Shown: positions 7,986-15,539 of the stretch, piece by piece | Layout of the letters: each line of letters starts with the position of its first letter | How positions within the stretch are numbered: position 1 is the first letter of the stretch | Source: DASRHY01 sp046765875 | GTDB taxonomy: Bacteria > Actinomycetota > Actinomycetes > Propionibacteriales > Kribbellaceae | Length of the DNA stretch: 17,610 bases | Reading direction: 5' to 3' | NCBI GenBank assembly: GCA_046765875.1 | Contig: JBKPSJ010000059.1 | Coordinates: 1 to 17,610 of the forward strand | Position numbers and translations under genes: made by a program | The notes under the pieces: model-generated | Seen by the model: the letters and a program-made list of their open reading frames with translations, nothing else | What the model was told of the DNA's origin: nothing | Databases searched by the model: none

Positions 7986-8563
7986 CAGCTGCTCCGTTGC
8001 GCCGCTCGGTCGGCCGGCATCTCTGGATGCCGCCGGAGCGTGCCCGCGGCAAGGTTCTCCCGCGCCAGCCGCGCCTGGCACATATCGAGCCACCGCGCCT
8101 CGGCCTCGGCCTGGAAGACCAGCGCGTCGAGCATCAACAGCCAGGCCATGTCCCTGCCGGATTCGGCCTCGGCCTTCAGCCGGGTAAGGTCCTGCAGCGC
8201 CCGCACCGTCGCCACCCGCTGCCGCTGCAAGGTCGCGACGACGTCCGCCACCCCGGACCGCATCGCGAACACCAGCTTGATCGCCAGCTCCTGGCGGGGG
8301 ATCACCTCGCGCGGCACCGGCGTCTCGAACCACCGACGCAGCTCATTCCGCCCGGCCTGGGTGATCTCGTACACCTTCTGGCCCTCGGCATCGGCCCCGG
8401 CGGTAACCAGCCCGTCCCGTTCCAGGCGCCCCAAGGTCGTGTACACCTGCCCGACATTGAGCGGCCAAACATCCCCGGTCGCGGCCTCGAACTCGGTCTT
8501 GAGCCCGTAGCCGTGCATCGGCCCCGCGGCTAGTAATGCAAGAAGGCTGTGACGAACAGACAC
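7985..8563 (-). CDS. PadR-family transcriptional regulator
   Basis: A 192-residue PadR protein. The N-terminal winged helix covers about 1-80: SVRHSLLALLAAGPMHGYGL, then VWPLNVGQVYTTLGRLERDG and KVYEITQAGRNEL. An alpha-helical C-terminal Vir-type dimerisation domain follows (about 90-175). GTG 8563 was chosen because GGAGG (8569-8573) lies five bases upstream and the protein then starts SVRH, as relatives do. An ATG at 8575 would put the coding start inside a palindrome and leave the GGAGG unused. The gene is first in an operon with two ATPases and a permease, with overlaps throughout. The tandem palindromes just upstream suggest autorepression, relieved by a ligand that the transporter may handle. 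Confidence 0.92.
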   Translation of the reverse strand: MSVRHSLLALLAAGPMHGYGLKTEFEAATGDVWPLNVGQVYTTLGRLERDGLVTAGADAEGQKVYEITQAGRNELRRWFETPVPREVIPRQELAIKLVFAMRSGVADVVATLQRQRVATVRALQDLTRLKAEAESGRDMAWLLMLDALVFQAEAEARWLDMCQARLARENLAAGTLRRHPEMPADRAAQRSS

Positions 8564-8573
8564 CAGCACCTCC

Positions 8574-8600
8574 ATACCAAGTATTGCATACCAAGTATGC
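8574..8600. promoter_or_regulatory. Tandem palindromic operator upstream of padR
   Basis: Two copies of ATACCAAGTAT lie at 8574-8584 and 8588-8598, with centres 14 bases apart. The second extends to a perfect GCATAC-caa-GTATGC. ATAC...GTAT dyads are typical of PadR operators. Their place immediately upstream of the padR ribosome site, within the 48-base gap to the divergent MerR-like fragment, supports autoregulation of the ABC operon. Protein binding is inferred. Confidence 0.7.
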
Positions 8601-8611
8601 CAGCCTAGCGC

Positions 8612-8773
8612 GTGTCAGGTCAACGTGTGCGAGTCAAGGAGCTGGCCGATCTCGCCGGAACGACGGTGCGGACCGTCCGGTACCACCACCAGATCGGCCT
8701 CTTGCCGGTCCCTGTTGTCCGGGACGGCAGCCGCGACTACGACCTGGTCGGTCACGTCGCGATCCGGCAGTGA
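8612..8773 (+). pseudogene. Truncated MerR-family regulator (DNA-binding domain only)
   Basis: GTG 8612 to TGA 8773 encodes 53 residues: VRVKELADLAGTTVRTVRYH, then HQIGLLPVPVVRDGSRDYDL. This is the MerR winged-helix domain: helix-turn-helix, the RYYxxIGLL-type turn (here RYHHQIGLL) and the RDYDL wing. Intact relatives continue with LVHVARLxRIRWL and a coiled coil of 60 or more residues. Here the text reads VGHVAIRQ and stops, and no frame downstream resumes MerR-like sequence. There is no ribosome site before the GTG. It is most likely a decayed gene. A functional mini-MerR is possible but less likely, because the dimerisation helix is missing. Confidence 0.7.
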
Positions 8774-8857
8774 CCAGGGGCTGCACTGCACATCGGCCCA
8801 CCGGTACGGGACCTATGGCCGATCCGTCGATCGGCCCAGCCGCGGTACCTATATGAG

Positions 8858-9296
8858 ATGACCAGGGACGACCGCAACGATCGCTGGTTCGAGCCCGTTC
8901 TGTTCCAGAACCTGCCGCCCGGGGAGTGCGAGGACCTGCTGTCGGCTATGTCGGTGGGTCGGGTCGGCTTCAACGGCCCGGACGGTCCGCAGGTGCTCCC
9001 GGTTAACTACGTCTACCACCGGCGCAGCATTTTCTTCCGCACTGCCGCCGACAGCCATGCTGGCCAACGCGATGCGCAACGCTCAAGTCGCTTTTGAGAT
9101 CGACGATATCGACGAGTTCCAGCAGCGTGGCTGGAGCGTGTTGGCGGTGGGGGACGCCGAGCTCGTTGACGACCCGGACTTGCTCGTGGAGCTGTGGGGA
9201 CCGCGGGACCCCAAGCCGTGGGCGGTCGGGGTGCGCAACCAGTTCGCGCGGATCGTGCCGACCCGGCTCACTGGGCGCCGCGTGCTCCAGCGGTAG
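8858..9296 (+). pseudogene. Pyridoxamine 5'-phosphate oxidase-fold flavin-binding protein, frameshifted
   Basis: Two adjacent frames together make one PPOX-fold protein of about 145 residues. Frame one, from ATG 8858, gives LPPGECEDLLSAMSVGRVGF, then VLPVNYVYHRRSIFFRTA. The match is lost after about 9055. Frame two resumes at about 9057 with MLANAMRNAQVAFEIDDIDE, then GWSVLAVGDAELVDDPDLL and WAVGVRNQFARIVPTRLTGR, ending at TAG 9294-9296. The shift equals one extra base (or two lost) near 9050-9057. The family binds FMN or F420 and includes NimA-like and general stress proteins common in actinobacteria. It could be a sequencing error rather than real decay, but it sits beside another truncated gene. 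TATAT just before the ATG hints at a once-leaderless transcript. Confidence 0.8.
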
Positions 9297-9770
9297 TCGC
9301 TGCCCGCGTCCGGCGGGCTCCCGCGTCGAGGGCCGGGCAGGCCGAGGCGTATGTGGGTCGCCCGGTGACCGCACCCCGCGCGCCGGGCCGACCTCCCACG
9401 ACGCGAGGGATGACCCGATGCACCCCGTCACTGATTCCTGAACGCCACGCCCGCCCCGCGGGCCTTCATGACGCCACCGTCGGCGGTTTAGCTGCCTGCT
9501 CTGGGGGCCGTTGGCAGCGTACGATCGGATCGTTTCAGGCTGGGACGAGAACTCGGACGCCGGAGGCGGCCGTGGCTGAGGCGCTCGGGCCGGTGGAGCA
9601 GTCAGCCAAGGCGTGCGTCGGGACGCTTCCTAGCAGGTCCCGGGCATGGACCCTGCGGACGGAGGGGAGGTGGTGGGTCGATTTTGGGGGCCTTCCGGGG
9701 GTTGCGGTGGCCTGATGATCTCGTCGCAGTCTGCCTGCTGGTGCTTGGTGTTCAGGAAAGGGGACTGCTC
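9297..9770. other. 474-base intergenic region before the S53 peptidase gene
   Basis: No conserved gene is visible. It contains a GC hairpin GCCCGC-ccc-GCGGGC (9449-9463) that might end transcription from the broken flavoprotein gene. It also has a short perfect dyad ACGATC-g-GATCGT (9521-9533) preceded by TTGGCA (9511), which could be part of a promoter. A small open frame (9572-9715) with a good ribosome site also lies here. None of these is strongly supported. Confidence 0.4.
9572..9715 (+). CDS. Possible small ORF (47 residues), unknown
   Basis: GTG 9572 is preceded by GGAGG (9562-9566) at five-base spacing. The frame runs 47 residues (starts AEALGPVEQSAKACVGTLPS) to TGA 9713-9715, ending 55 bases before the S53 peptidase start. 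GC3 is less extreme than in firm genes, there is no family match I recognise, and composition is Trp/Gly-rich near the end. It could be a leader peptide of the peptidase transcript or chance. Confidence 0.2.
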   Translation: MAEALGPVEQSAKACVGTLPSRSRAWTLRTEGRWWVDFGGLPGVAVA

Positions 9771-11246
9771 ATGCCATCCATGCGAAGGGTGAGGCCCGCA
9801 CTGGCGTTGGCGGTGGTCACGTTCGCCGTCGTCATGTTCGCGGTCGTCCCGACCGCGTCTGCCCGCACGGCCGCTCAACGGGTCGAGTTCGTGCCCCAGA
9901 TCCAGATCGGGCCGCATGTCCCCACGCGTGTCGCGGTGTCTACCAGCGGCTGTCTGGCTAGTGGGGTCATCCACTGCTACACGCCCGACGACATCACTGC
10001 TGCCTATGGCGTCGATGCCGTCCATAACGCCGGCTGGTCTGGCGCGGGACAGACGATCGTGGTTGTGGACTCCTACGGGAGCCCGACCGCGCAATCCGAC
10101 CTCGACACGTTCAGCGACACATTCGGCCTGCCCCGCACCGACCTGACCATCGTGCACCCGTGCGGTACGCCGACGTTCAACCCTGCGATGCACGGGATCC
10201 AGGCCAACTGGGCCTTTGAGACCAGCCTCGACCTGCAGTGGGCCCACGCCATCGCCCCGAGGGCGAAGATCGTGCTGATCGCGGCGAACCCGGCCGAGAC
10301 GCAAGGGGTACAGGGGTTGCCCTGCATGTTCATGGGGATCGAGTGGGCCGCGCATCACTATCCCGGCGCCGTACTCAGCCAGAGCTTCGGCACGACCGAG
10401 GAGGCCTTCCATGGCGCCGCGGCCACCTTGCTGCCCAAGTTCCACCAGGTCTACCAGGAGGCGATCGCCGCGGGTCTGACCCCCATCGCCGCGGCCGGGG
10501 ACTGGGGTACGGCCAACTTCAGCAAGCAGGGAACAGCGTTCACCCATCCCACGGTGATCTACCCCGCGTCCGACCCGCTGGTGACGGCGGCGGGCGGCAC
10601 GTGGTTGCAGTACGGGTGGCGATGGGACCCGACCATCTCCGCCACAAAGTTCTACGACTGCGAGAACTCCGGCGGCGCCGGCTGCTTGGATGCCTACCTG
10701 CACTGGGTGACCGGTGAGCGGACCGAGGCTGTCTGGAAGGAGGACTGGCTGCCCGCGGCGACCGGCGGGGGGTTGAGCGCGGTGTTCGCCCAGCCCTCAT
10801 ATCAGTCCGGGCTGCCCTCGTCCCTGCTGCACTCCCGGCGCGGAATCCCGGACGTGTCGTGGAACGCCGCGGTCGACGGTGGCGTCCTCACCTATATCGG
10901 CTTCCTCGGCGGAGCCGATAACGGCTTCTACATCATCGGTGGGACCAGCGCGTCCACGCCCGAGCTGGCCGGGGTTGTCGCGCTGGCAAACCAGGCCCGG
11001 GCAGCGCACGGCAAGGCACCCGTTGGCGAGCTCAACCCGGTGCTGTACTCGCTGCCGTCGTCGGCCTACCTGGACATCGTGCCTCAGACGTTCGGCACGG
11101 GTGCCGGACTGGTCACGCTCGACGACAATCAGCTGTATGGAACCGTCGCCGCTGGGATGGACACCACGGCCGGCTACGACCTCACCACCGGGCGCGGCAG
11201 CCCGCTGGTTCCCGCGTTCGTCGGGGGGCTAGCGGCCGCGCCGTAG
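9771..11246 (+). CDS. Secreted S53 (sedolisin/kumamolisin-like) serine-carboxyl peptidase
   Basis: A 491-residue protein with a signal peptide: a charged N-terminus, a hydrophobic run at about 9-26, and a likely cut after SA (30-31). The catalytic set is complete. Glu150 and Asp154 sit in FETSLDLQWAH, oxyanion Asp244 in AAGDWG, and Ser393 in GGTSASTPELAG. Calcium-site residues are suggested by Leu-Asp-Ile (434-436) and Gly468/Asp470 in TAGYDLTTGRGSP. Six cysteines (61, 69, 131, 185, 297, 305) could form three disulfides. Only about 40 residues separate the signal peptide from the catalytic domain, so the usual 150-200-residue propeptide is absent. ATG 9771 has AGGAAAGGGG seven bases upstream; an ATG at 9780 is also possible. 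It is expected to be extracellular and most active at acid pH. Confidence 0.9.
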   Translation: MPSMRRVRPALALAVVTFAVVMFAVVPTASARTAAQRVEFVPQIQIGPHVPTRVAVSTSGCLASGVIHCYTPDDITAAYGVDAVHNAGWSGAGQTIVVVDSYGSPTAQSDLDTFSDTFGLPRTDLTIVHPCGTPTFNPAMHGIQANWAFETSLDLQWAHAIAPRAKIVLIAANPAETQGVQGLPCMFMGIEWAAHHYPGAVLSQSFGTTEEAFHGAAATLLPKFHQVYQEAIAAGLTPIAAAGDWGTANFSKQGTAFTHPTVIYPASDPLVTAAGGTWLQYGWRWDPTISATKFYDCENSGGAGCLDAYLHWVTGERTEAVWKEDWLPAATGGGLSAVFAQPSYQSGLPSSLLHSRRGIPDVSWNAAVDGGVLTYIGFLGGADNGFYIIGGTSASTPELAGVVALANQARAAHGKAPVGELNPVLYSLPSSAYLDIVPQTFGTGAGLVTLDDNQLYGTVAAGMDTTAGYDLTTGRGSPLVPAFVGGLAAAP

Positions 11247-11263
11247 AGGACTGCGATGGCCGT

Positions 11264-11300
11264 CCGGAGGGGTGCTCCCATTTCGGGGGCGCCCCTCCGG
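11264..11300. terminator. Strong hairpin between convergent peptidase and dhaM genes
   Basis: CCGGAGGGGTGCTCCC (11264-11279), loop ATTTC, then GGGGGCGCCCCTCCGG (11285-11300) forms a 16-bp stem with two G-T wobbles. It starts 18 bases after the peptidase stop and 72 bases beyond the dhaM stop on the other strand. There is no T-tract, as is often so in high-GC actinobacteria. It probably works as a bidirectional terminator. Confidence 0.75.
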
Positions 11301-11371
11301 CCGAGCAGCTAGACCCGATCTGCACCCGCTTCCCGGCCATGTCGGAGTTTGGCGGTTGAGCCGCGCGAGGG

Positions 11372-13834
11372 TCAGTCCAGGTCCAGCAGTGCCCGCACCT
11401 CGGCCGGTCCGGCTGCGGTGAGGCACTGGGGCAAGAGGTCGCTGTCTGGCGCGGCCGCTGCGAGGCGTACAGCTTGCTTCACGCGCGGCGCCGAAGCCGG
11501 CGCGACGCTGAGCTCCCGCACTCCGAGGGCCACAAGCAGAGCCGCCGCCTTCTCGTCTGCGGCCAGTTCGCCGCAGAGCGCGACCAGGCACCGCCCGCTG
11601 GCTGCTCGGCAGACCGACTCGACGAGCCTCAATACACCGGGATCGAGCGGGTCACCGATGGCCGCCACCGCGGGGTTGCCTCGCTCGGCCGCGAGCGCGT
11701 ACTGGGTCAGGTCGTTGGTGCCGATGCTGAAGAAGTCCACATGTGGTGCGAAGGCCTCTGCCTTGAGGGCGGTGGCGGGCACCTCGATCATGATGCCGAC
11801 TTGAAGACCCTCCGGCATGCCGCGGCCATCGAGCTCGATGACCTGCTCGAGACGGCGCCGCGCTTCGAGCAGCTCGTCGAGGGTGCTCACCATGGGGAAC
11901 ATCACGCTTACCGGGGTCTCGTGCGCTGTGTGGACGATCGCCTGCAGCTGGTCGTGCAGCAGTTCGCGCTCGGCGAGCGCGAGGCGGATCCCCCGCATGC
12001 CGAGGAAGGGGTTGTTCTCCGGCGGGTGAGGCGCATAGGGGAGAGGCTTGTCCCCGCCGACGTCGATCGTGCGAAGTGTCAGTCGGCGGCCGTCGAGTGC
12101 GGTGGCGAGTGCGCGATAGACGTCGATCTGCTGCTCGACGGTCGGCGCTTCCCGGCGGTCGAGGTAGAGGAACTCGGTACGAACCAGGCCGGCGAGATCC
12201 GCTCCGTGTGCCGCGGCCGCCTGTGCGTCGGCTACTGAGCCGATGTTCGCTCCGACAAGGATCTCGACGCCGTCAACTGTGATGGCCGGCGCGTGCGCGG
12301 CTTCCAGGGCGAGCATTGCGACGGTTCGGGCGCGTTCGTGCAACGCCTCGAGTTGGTGCCGCGTGTTCTCGTCGGGGTTGACGTACAGCTTGCCGGTCGC
12401 GCCGTCGAGCGCGATCGTCGAGCCCGCCGGGATCGCCAGCACGCGCGCGCCTGCCGCGACGATCGCCGGGATCGCGCGCGAGCGGGCAAGGATGGCGCTG
12501 TGTCCGGTTGGGCTCCCCGAGGCGAGCACCAGGCCCTTGACCCGACTCGGGTCCAGGCCTGCTACCTGGGCCGGCGTGAGGTCGTCAGCGATGACCACGC
12601 CGTCGCCGTCGATGAGGATTTCGGGCGCTCCGACCAGGACGCGAGCCACCTGCTGGCCGACCGCGTGAACGTCGGCTGCCCGGGCCCGAAGGTACGGATC
12701 CGGGATGGTTGCGAATTCGTGTTCGACCGCGCCGATGGCGTCGAGCCAGGCCCGCGGAGCGGGGACTCCAGTGCGGATTCGAGCGTGTACGTCGTCCAGC
12801 AGCTCGGCATCGTCGACGAGCATGAGGTGGGCCTCGAAGATCCCCGCTTGGCCTTCGCCGGCTTCGCGTGCTGCGGTCACTCGAACGCGCTGGATCTGTC
12901 GTCGTACTTCGGCGACCGCCGCGCGCAGCCGCCGCCACTCGGCGATCTCGTCTTCGGCCGCCTCGTCTGCCACATCGACGTCGGCCGAGCGGACGGGGAT
13001 CGCGGGTCCGATGGCGATACCCGGCGAGGCAGCAAGCGGGCCGTCGTTGTACGTCATCGGGGCAGCCTGCTCGATGGCAGCTGGTGCGGGCTCGTCGAAC
13101 CGGCGCTCGGCGAGGGCAACGATGTGCTCGAGTGCCTCAGGCGCCTGAGGTCCGGTCGCACTGACCTCGACCCGGTGGCCGTGCAGCGCTCCGAGCGCGG
13201 CGACCCGGGAGAGGCTGGTCGCCGGCACGGGCCCGGCTCCGGCGTCCAGGTTACGCAGCTGCACTTGGGCGTCGTACCGCCGTGCTTCCTGGACCAGGCG
13301 GGCGGCCGGGCGGGCATGCAGGCCGTGTGGATTGAGGATCTTGACGACGGCCGAGTGTGGTGCGGCCGCGACCCGTGCCGTCCCTGCCGCATCGCCGTGG
13401 GGCGGATCGAGATCGATGGCGTCCGCAGTGGGGTTCAACTGTGACTGTTTTGCCGCCAGCGACCCGAGCGCCTCTGCGGCTACCTCCACAGGAGGTGCTC
13501 CTCCTGCTGCTGCGACGGCGGCGACGACAAGCCCCTCGACGAGCGGGGCCGGACACAGCACCGCCCGCTCGCGTACTGCGGGGTCGATCATGTCCAGGGC
13601 CATCTCCGCCGACAGGACCGCGCTGCCGAGGTCCATCAAGACGACGACACCATCGCCGTCATCCGCGGCCGTTATCGCATCGACGATGGCCGTGGCATCG
13701 GTGCCGAAGGTCGTTGCGTCCAGCCCGGCTGCGACCCCGATGCGCACCGGGGACCCGTGCAGCATCTCCGAGGCCAGAGCTACGGATGCGTCGGCGAGTG
13801 CGCGACTATGGGAGACCACGACTAGACCGGTCAC
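11372..13834 (-). CDS. dhaM: DhaM: PTS EIIA(DhaM)-HPr-EI fusion, PEP:dihydroxyacetone phosphotransferase subunit
   Basis: An 820-residue three-domain phosphoryl carrier. Residues 1-130 are the EIIA-mannose-type domain (GLVVVSHS with phospho-His9; MDLGSA at 67-72). Residues 160-250 are HPr (NPHGLHARPAARL, His173; Ser207 at the HPr Ser46 position). Residues 265-810 are a complete enzyme I: phospho-His445 in SPTGHSAILAR, then RTEFLYLDR, DVGGDKPLPY, NPFLGMRGIR, IMIEVPATAL, FSIGTNDLTQY and Cys754 in CGELAADE. The E. coli DhaM (about 470 residues) has only a partial EI. This one keeps the whole PEP-binding barrel and so should draw phosphate from PEP by itself. It passes phosphate to ADP held on DhaL. 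The GTG start overlaps the dhaL stop (GTGA), indicating coupling. Confidence 0.95.
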   Translation of the reverse strand: MTGLVVVSHSRALADASVALASEMLHGSPVRIGVAAGLDATTFGTDATAIVDAITAADDGDGVVVLMDLGSAVLSAEMALDMIDPAVRERAVLCPAPLVEGLVVAAVAAAGGAPPVEVAAEALGSLAAKQSQLNPTADAIDLDPPHGDAAGTARVAAAPHSAVVKILNPHGLHARPAARLVQEARRYDAQVQLRNLDAGAGPVPATSLSRVAALGALHGHRVEVSATGPQAPEALEHIVALAERRFDEPAPAAIEQAAPMTYNDGPLAASPGIAIGPAIPVRSADVDVADEAAEDEIAEWRRLRAAVAEVRRQIQRVRVTAAREAGEGQAGIFEAHLMLVDDAELLDDVHARIRTGVPAPRAWLDAIGAVEHEFATIPDPYLRARAADVHAVGQQVARVLVGAPEILIDGDGVVIADDLTPAQVAGLDPSRVKGLVLASGSPTGHSAILARSRAIPAIVAAGARVLAIPAGSTIALDGATGKLYVNPDENTRHQLEALHERARTVAMLALEAAHAPAITVDGVEILVGANIGSVADAQAAAAHGADLAGLVRTEFLYLDRREAPTVEQQIDVYRALATALDGRRLTLRTIDVGGDKPLPYAPHPPENNPFLGMRGIRLALAERELLHDQLQAIVHTAHETPVSVMFPMVSTLDELLEARRRLEQVIELDGRGMPEGLQVGIMIEVPATALKAEAFAPHVDFFSIGTNDLTQYALAAERGNPAVAAIGDPLDPGVLRLVESVCRAASGRCLVALCGELAADEKAAALLVALGVRELSVAPASAPRVKQAVRLAAAAPDSDLLPQCLTAAGPAEVRALLDLD

Positions 13835-14496
13835 TGCGTCGTCCCCGCGCCCAGAACCTGCGCCAGCGTCGACACGAGCAGGGCCGACGACGTGGCCCCT
13901 GGGTCTTGGTGACCGACGCTGCGCTCGCCGAGATACGAGGCTCGGCCTTTGCGCGCGAGCATCGGGATGGTTGCGTCGCGACCCGCGGCCGCTGCCGCGG
14001 CCGCTCGCTGCAGCGCGGTGGCCAGATCCAGCCCTGCGGCGACCGCGGCGTCAAGGGCGTCACAGGCCGGCGCGAGCGCGTCGTACATCGTCTTGTCTCC
14101 GGCTTGTGCGCGTCCGCGGGCGACCACCCCGTTCACGCCGGCTCGCAGTGCGGCCGCGAATCGAGCCGGATCCAGGGCCTCAGCGTTGCCCACCGCCGCA
14201 GAAATGCGCAGGAAGAAGGTGCCGTACAGGGGACCGCTGGCGCCGCCTACCGTGCGTACCAGGGTCATCCCGGTGGTCTTGAGGAGGTCGCCGGGCGACA
14301 CGGCGCCCAGGACGTCGAGCGCGGTGATCACGTCGGTCATGCCGCGGTCGAGGTTGATGCCGTGGTCGGCGTCGCCGATGGCCGCATCGAGCTGTGTGAG
14401 GAGGTTGCGGTTGGCGGTGACCTCCGCGGCGAAGGCGCCCAGCCAGGCCCTGACCGTCGTGGCGTCGATCAACGTCGTCACCCCTGTGGAGGTCAT
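13831..14496 (-). CDS. dhaL: DhaL: dihydroxyacetone kinase ADP-binding subunit
   Basis: A 221-residue helical-barrel subunit that holds the nucleotide as a cofactor in the PTS-type dihydroxyacetone kinase. Metal-binding aspartates appear in TQLDAAIGDADHGINLDRGM as Asp37, Asp42 and Asp44, with the same 5+2 spacing as E. coli DhaL Asp30/35/37. Further nucleotide contacts are GGASGPLYGTFF (84-95), the GDKTMYDAL segment (133-141), RASYLGERS (185-193) and HQDPGATS (196-203). ATG 14496 was chosen over an open frame to 14592 because it gives the family length and starts just after the dhaK stop, with GAGCGAG between. The presence of dhaM and lack of a fused DhaK domain mark the PEP-dependent rather than ATP-dependent type. 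Confidence 0.95.
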   Translation of the reverse strand: MTSTGVTTLIDATTVRAWLGAFAAEVTANRNLLTQLDAAIGDADHGINLDRGMTDVITALDVLGAVSPGDLLKTTGMTLVRTVGGASGPLYGTFFLRISAAVGNAEALDPARFAAALRAGVNGVVARGRAQAGDKTMYDALAPACDALDAAVAAGLDLATALQRAAAAAAAGRDATIPMLARKGRASYLGERSVGHQDPGATSSALLVSTLAQVLGAGTTQ

Positions 14497-14501
14497 CTCG
14501 C

Positions 14502-15497
14502 TCAAACCCCCCACCGCAGGGCGGGCGTCCTCACCGGCGCGTCCCAGAGCCGGACCAGATCGTCGTCCAGCCGCAGCAGCGTGACCGAGCACCCCGCCAT
14601 GTCCAGGCTGGTGATGTAGCTTCCGACGAGCGACCGTGCCACCGGTAGCCCCGCCTTGGACAGCAGGCGGTTCACCTCGTTGTACATCAGGTAGAGCTCG
14701 ATTAGCGGCGTACCGCCCATCCCGTTGACGAACGCGAGCACGCCGTCGCCTGCGAAGTCGAATTCCTCCAAAATCGGCTCGACGAGCATCTGGGCGATAT
14801 CAGCTGCGGGCGCGAGCGGAATCCGCTTGCGCCCCGGCTCGCCGTGGATGCCGATGCCGAGCTCCATCTGGTCATCTGGCAGGTCGAACGTCGGCTGGCC
14901 GGCTGCGGGAACGGTGCAGGAGGTCAGGGCCATACCCATGCTGCGGCCGGAGGAGTTCACCCTGCGAGCGACATCGGCCACCTCCTTGAGCGGCCGGCCC
15001 TGCTCGGCTGCCGCGCCGGCCAGCTTCTCCACCAGGACGGTGACGCCGACTCCCCGCCTTCCGACGGTGTAGAGGCTGTCCTGTACGGCGACGTCGTCGT
15101 CGGTGACCACCGCGACGACATCGACGCTGCCTGCGCCGGCCATCTCGGCGGCCATCTCAAAGTTCATCACGTCGCCGGTGTAGTTCTTCACGATGTGCAG
15201 GACTCCGGCGCCGCCGTCGACGCCGTTGGTGGCGGCGAGGATCTGGTCTGGCACCGGGGAAGTGAAGACCTCACCGCAGCAGGCCGCGTCGAGCATGCCC
15301 GGACCGACGAATCCGCCGTGCAGCGGTTCGTGGCCCGAACCACCGCCAGAGACCAGCCCGACCTTCCCCGGGCGGGGGGAATCGGCGCGGAAGACGACCT
15401 TGTTCTCATGGTCGACCTTGAGCTCCGGGTGGACCGCCTCGAGCCCACGGAGGGACTCGGCGACGACGTCGGCCGGCCCGTTGATCAGTTTCTTCAT
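14502..15497 (-). CDS. dhaK: DhaK: dihydroxyacetone kinase, substrate-binding subunit
   Basis: A 331-residue subunit that binds dihydroxyacetone covalently as a hemiaminal. Residues correspond to E. coli DhaK even in number: catalytic His56 in GGGSGHEPLHGGFVG, Asp109 in NYTGDVMNFEMA, and the covalent His218 in MELGIGIHGEPG. All three are present, so the subunit should be active. Other family signatures are CCGEVFTSP (73-81), RRGVGVTVLVEKLAGAAAE (147-165) and VNGMGGTPLIELYLMYNEV in the C-terminal part. The product is dihydroxyacetone phosphate, which enters glycolysis. GGAG sits about nine bases before the ATG. The gene is 42 bases downstream of the channel gene and five bases from dhaL, forming the channel-dhaK-dhaL-dhaM operon. 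Confidence 0.96.
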   Translation of the reverse strand: MKKLINGPADVVAESLRGLEAVHPELKVDHENKVVFRADSPRPGKVGLVSGGGSGHEPLHGGFVGPGMLDAACCGEVFTSPVPDQILAATNGVDGGAGVLHIVKNYTGDVMNFEMAAEMAGAGSVDVVAVVTDDDVAVQDSLYTVGRRGVGVTVLVEKLAGAAAEQGRPLKEVADVARRVNSSGRSMGMALTSCTVPAAGQPTFDLPDDQMELGIGIHGEPGRKRIPLAPAADIAQMLVEPILEEFDFAGDGVLAFVNGMGGTPLIELYLMYNEVNRLLSKAGLPVARSLVGSYITSLDMAGCSVTLLRLDDDLVRLWDAPVRTPALRWGV

Positions 15498-15539
15498 GAC
15501 GGCTGCTCCTTCGGCTGCGAATTCGGTGAACGGTGGCGG

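Noticed and set aside
9360..9388. GCCCGG...CCGGGC inverted repeat after the broken flavoprotein gene
   Set aside because: Six-bp arms with a 17-base loop are expected by chance in DNA this GC-rich.
9630..10703. 357-codon minus-strand frame opposite the S53 peptidase gene
   Set aside because: Antisense shadow; the plus strand has an intact catalytic peptidase with signal peptide there.
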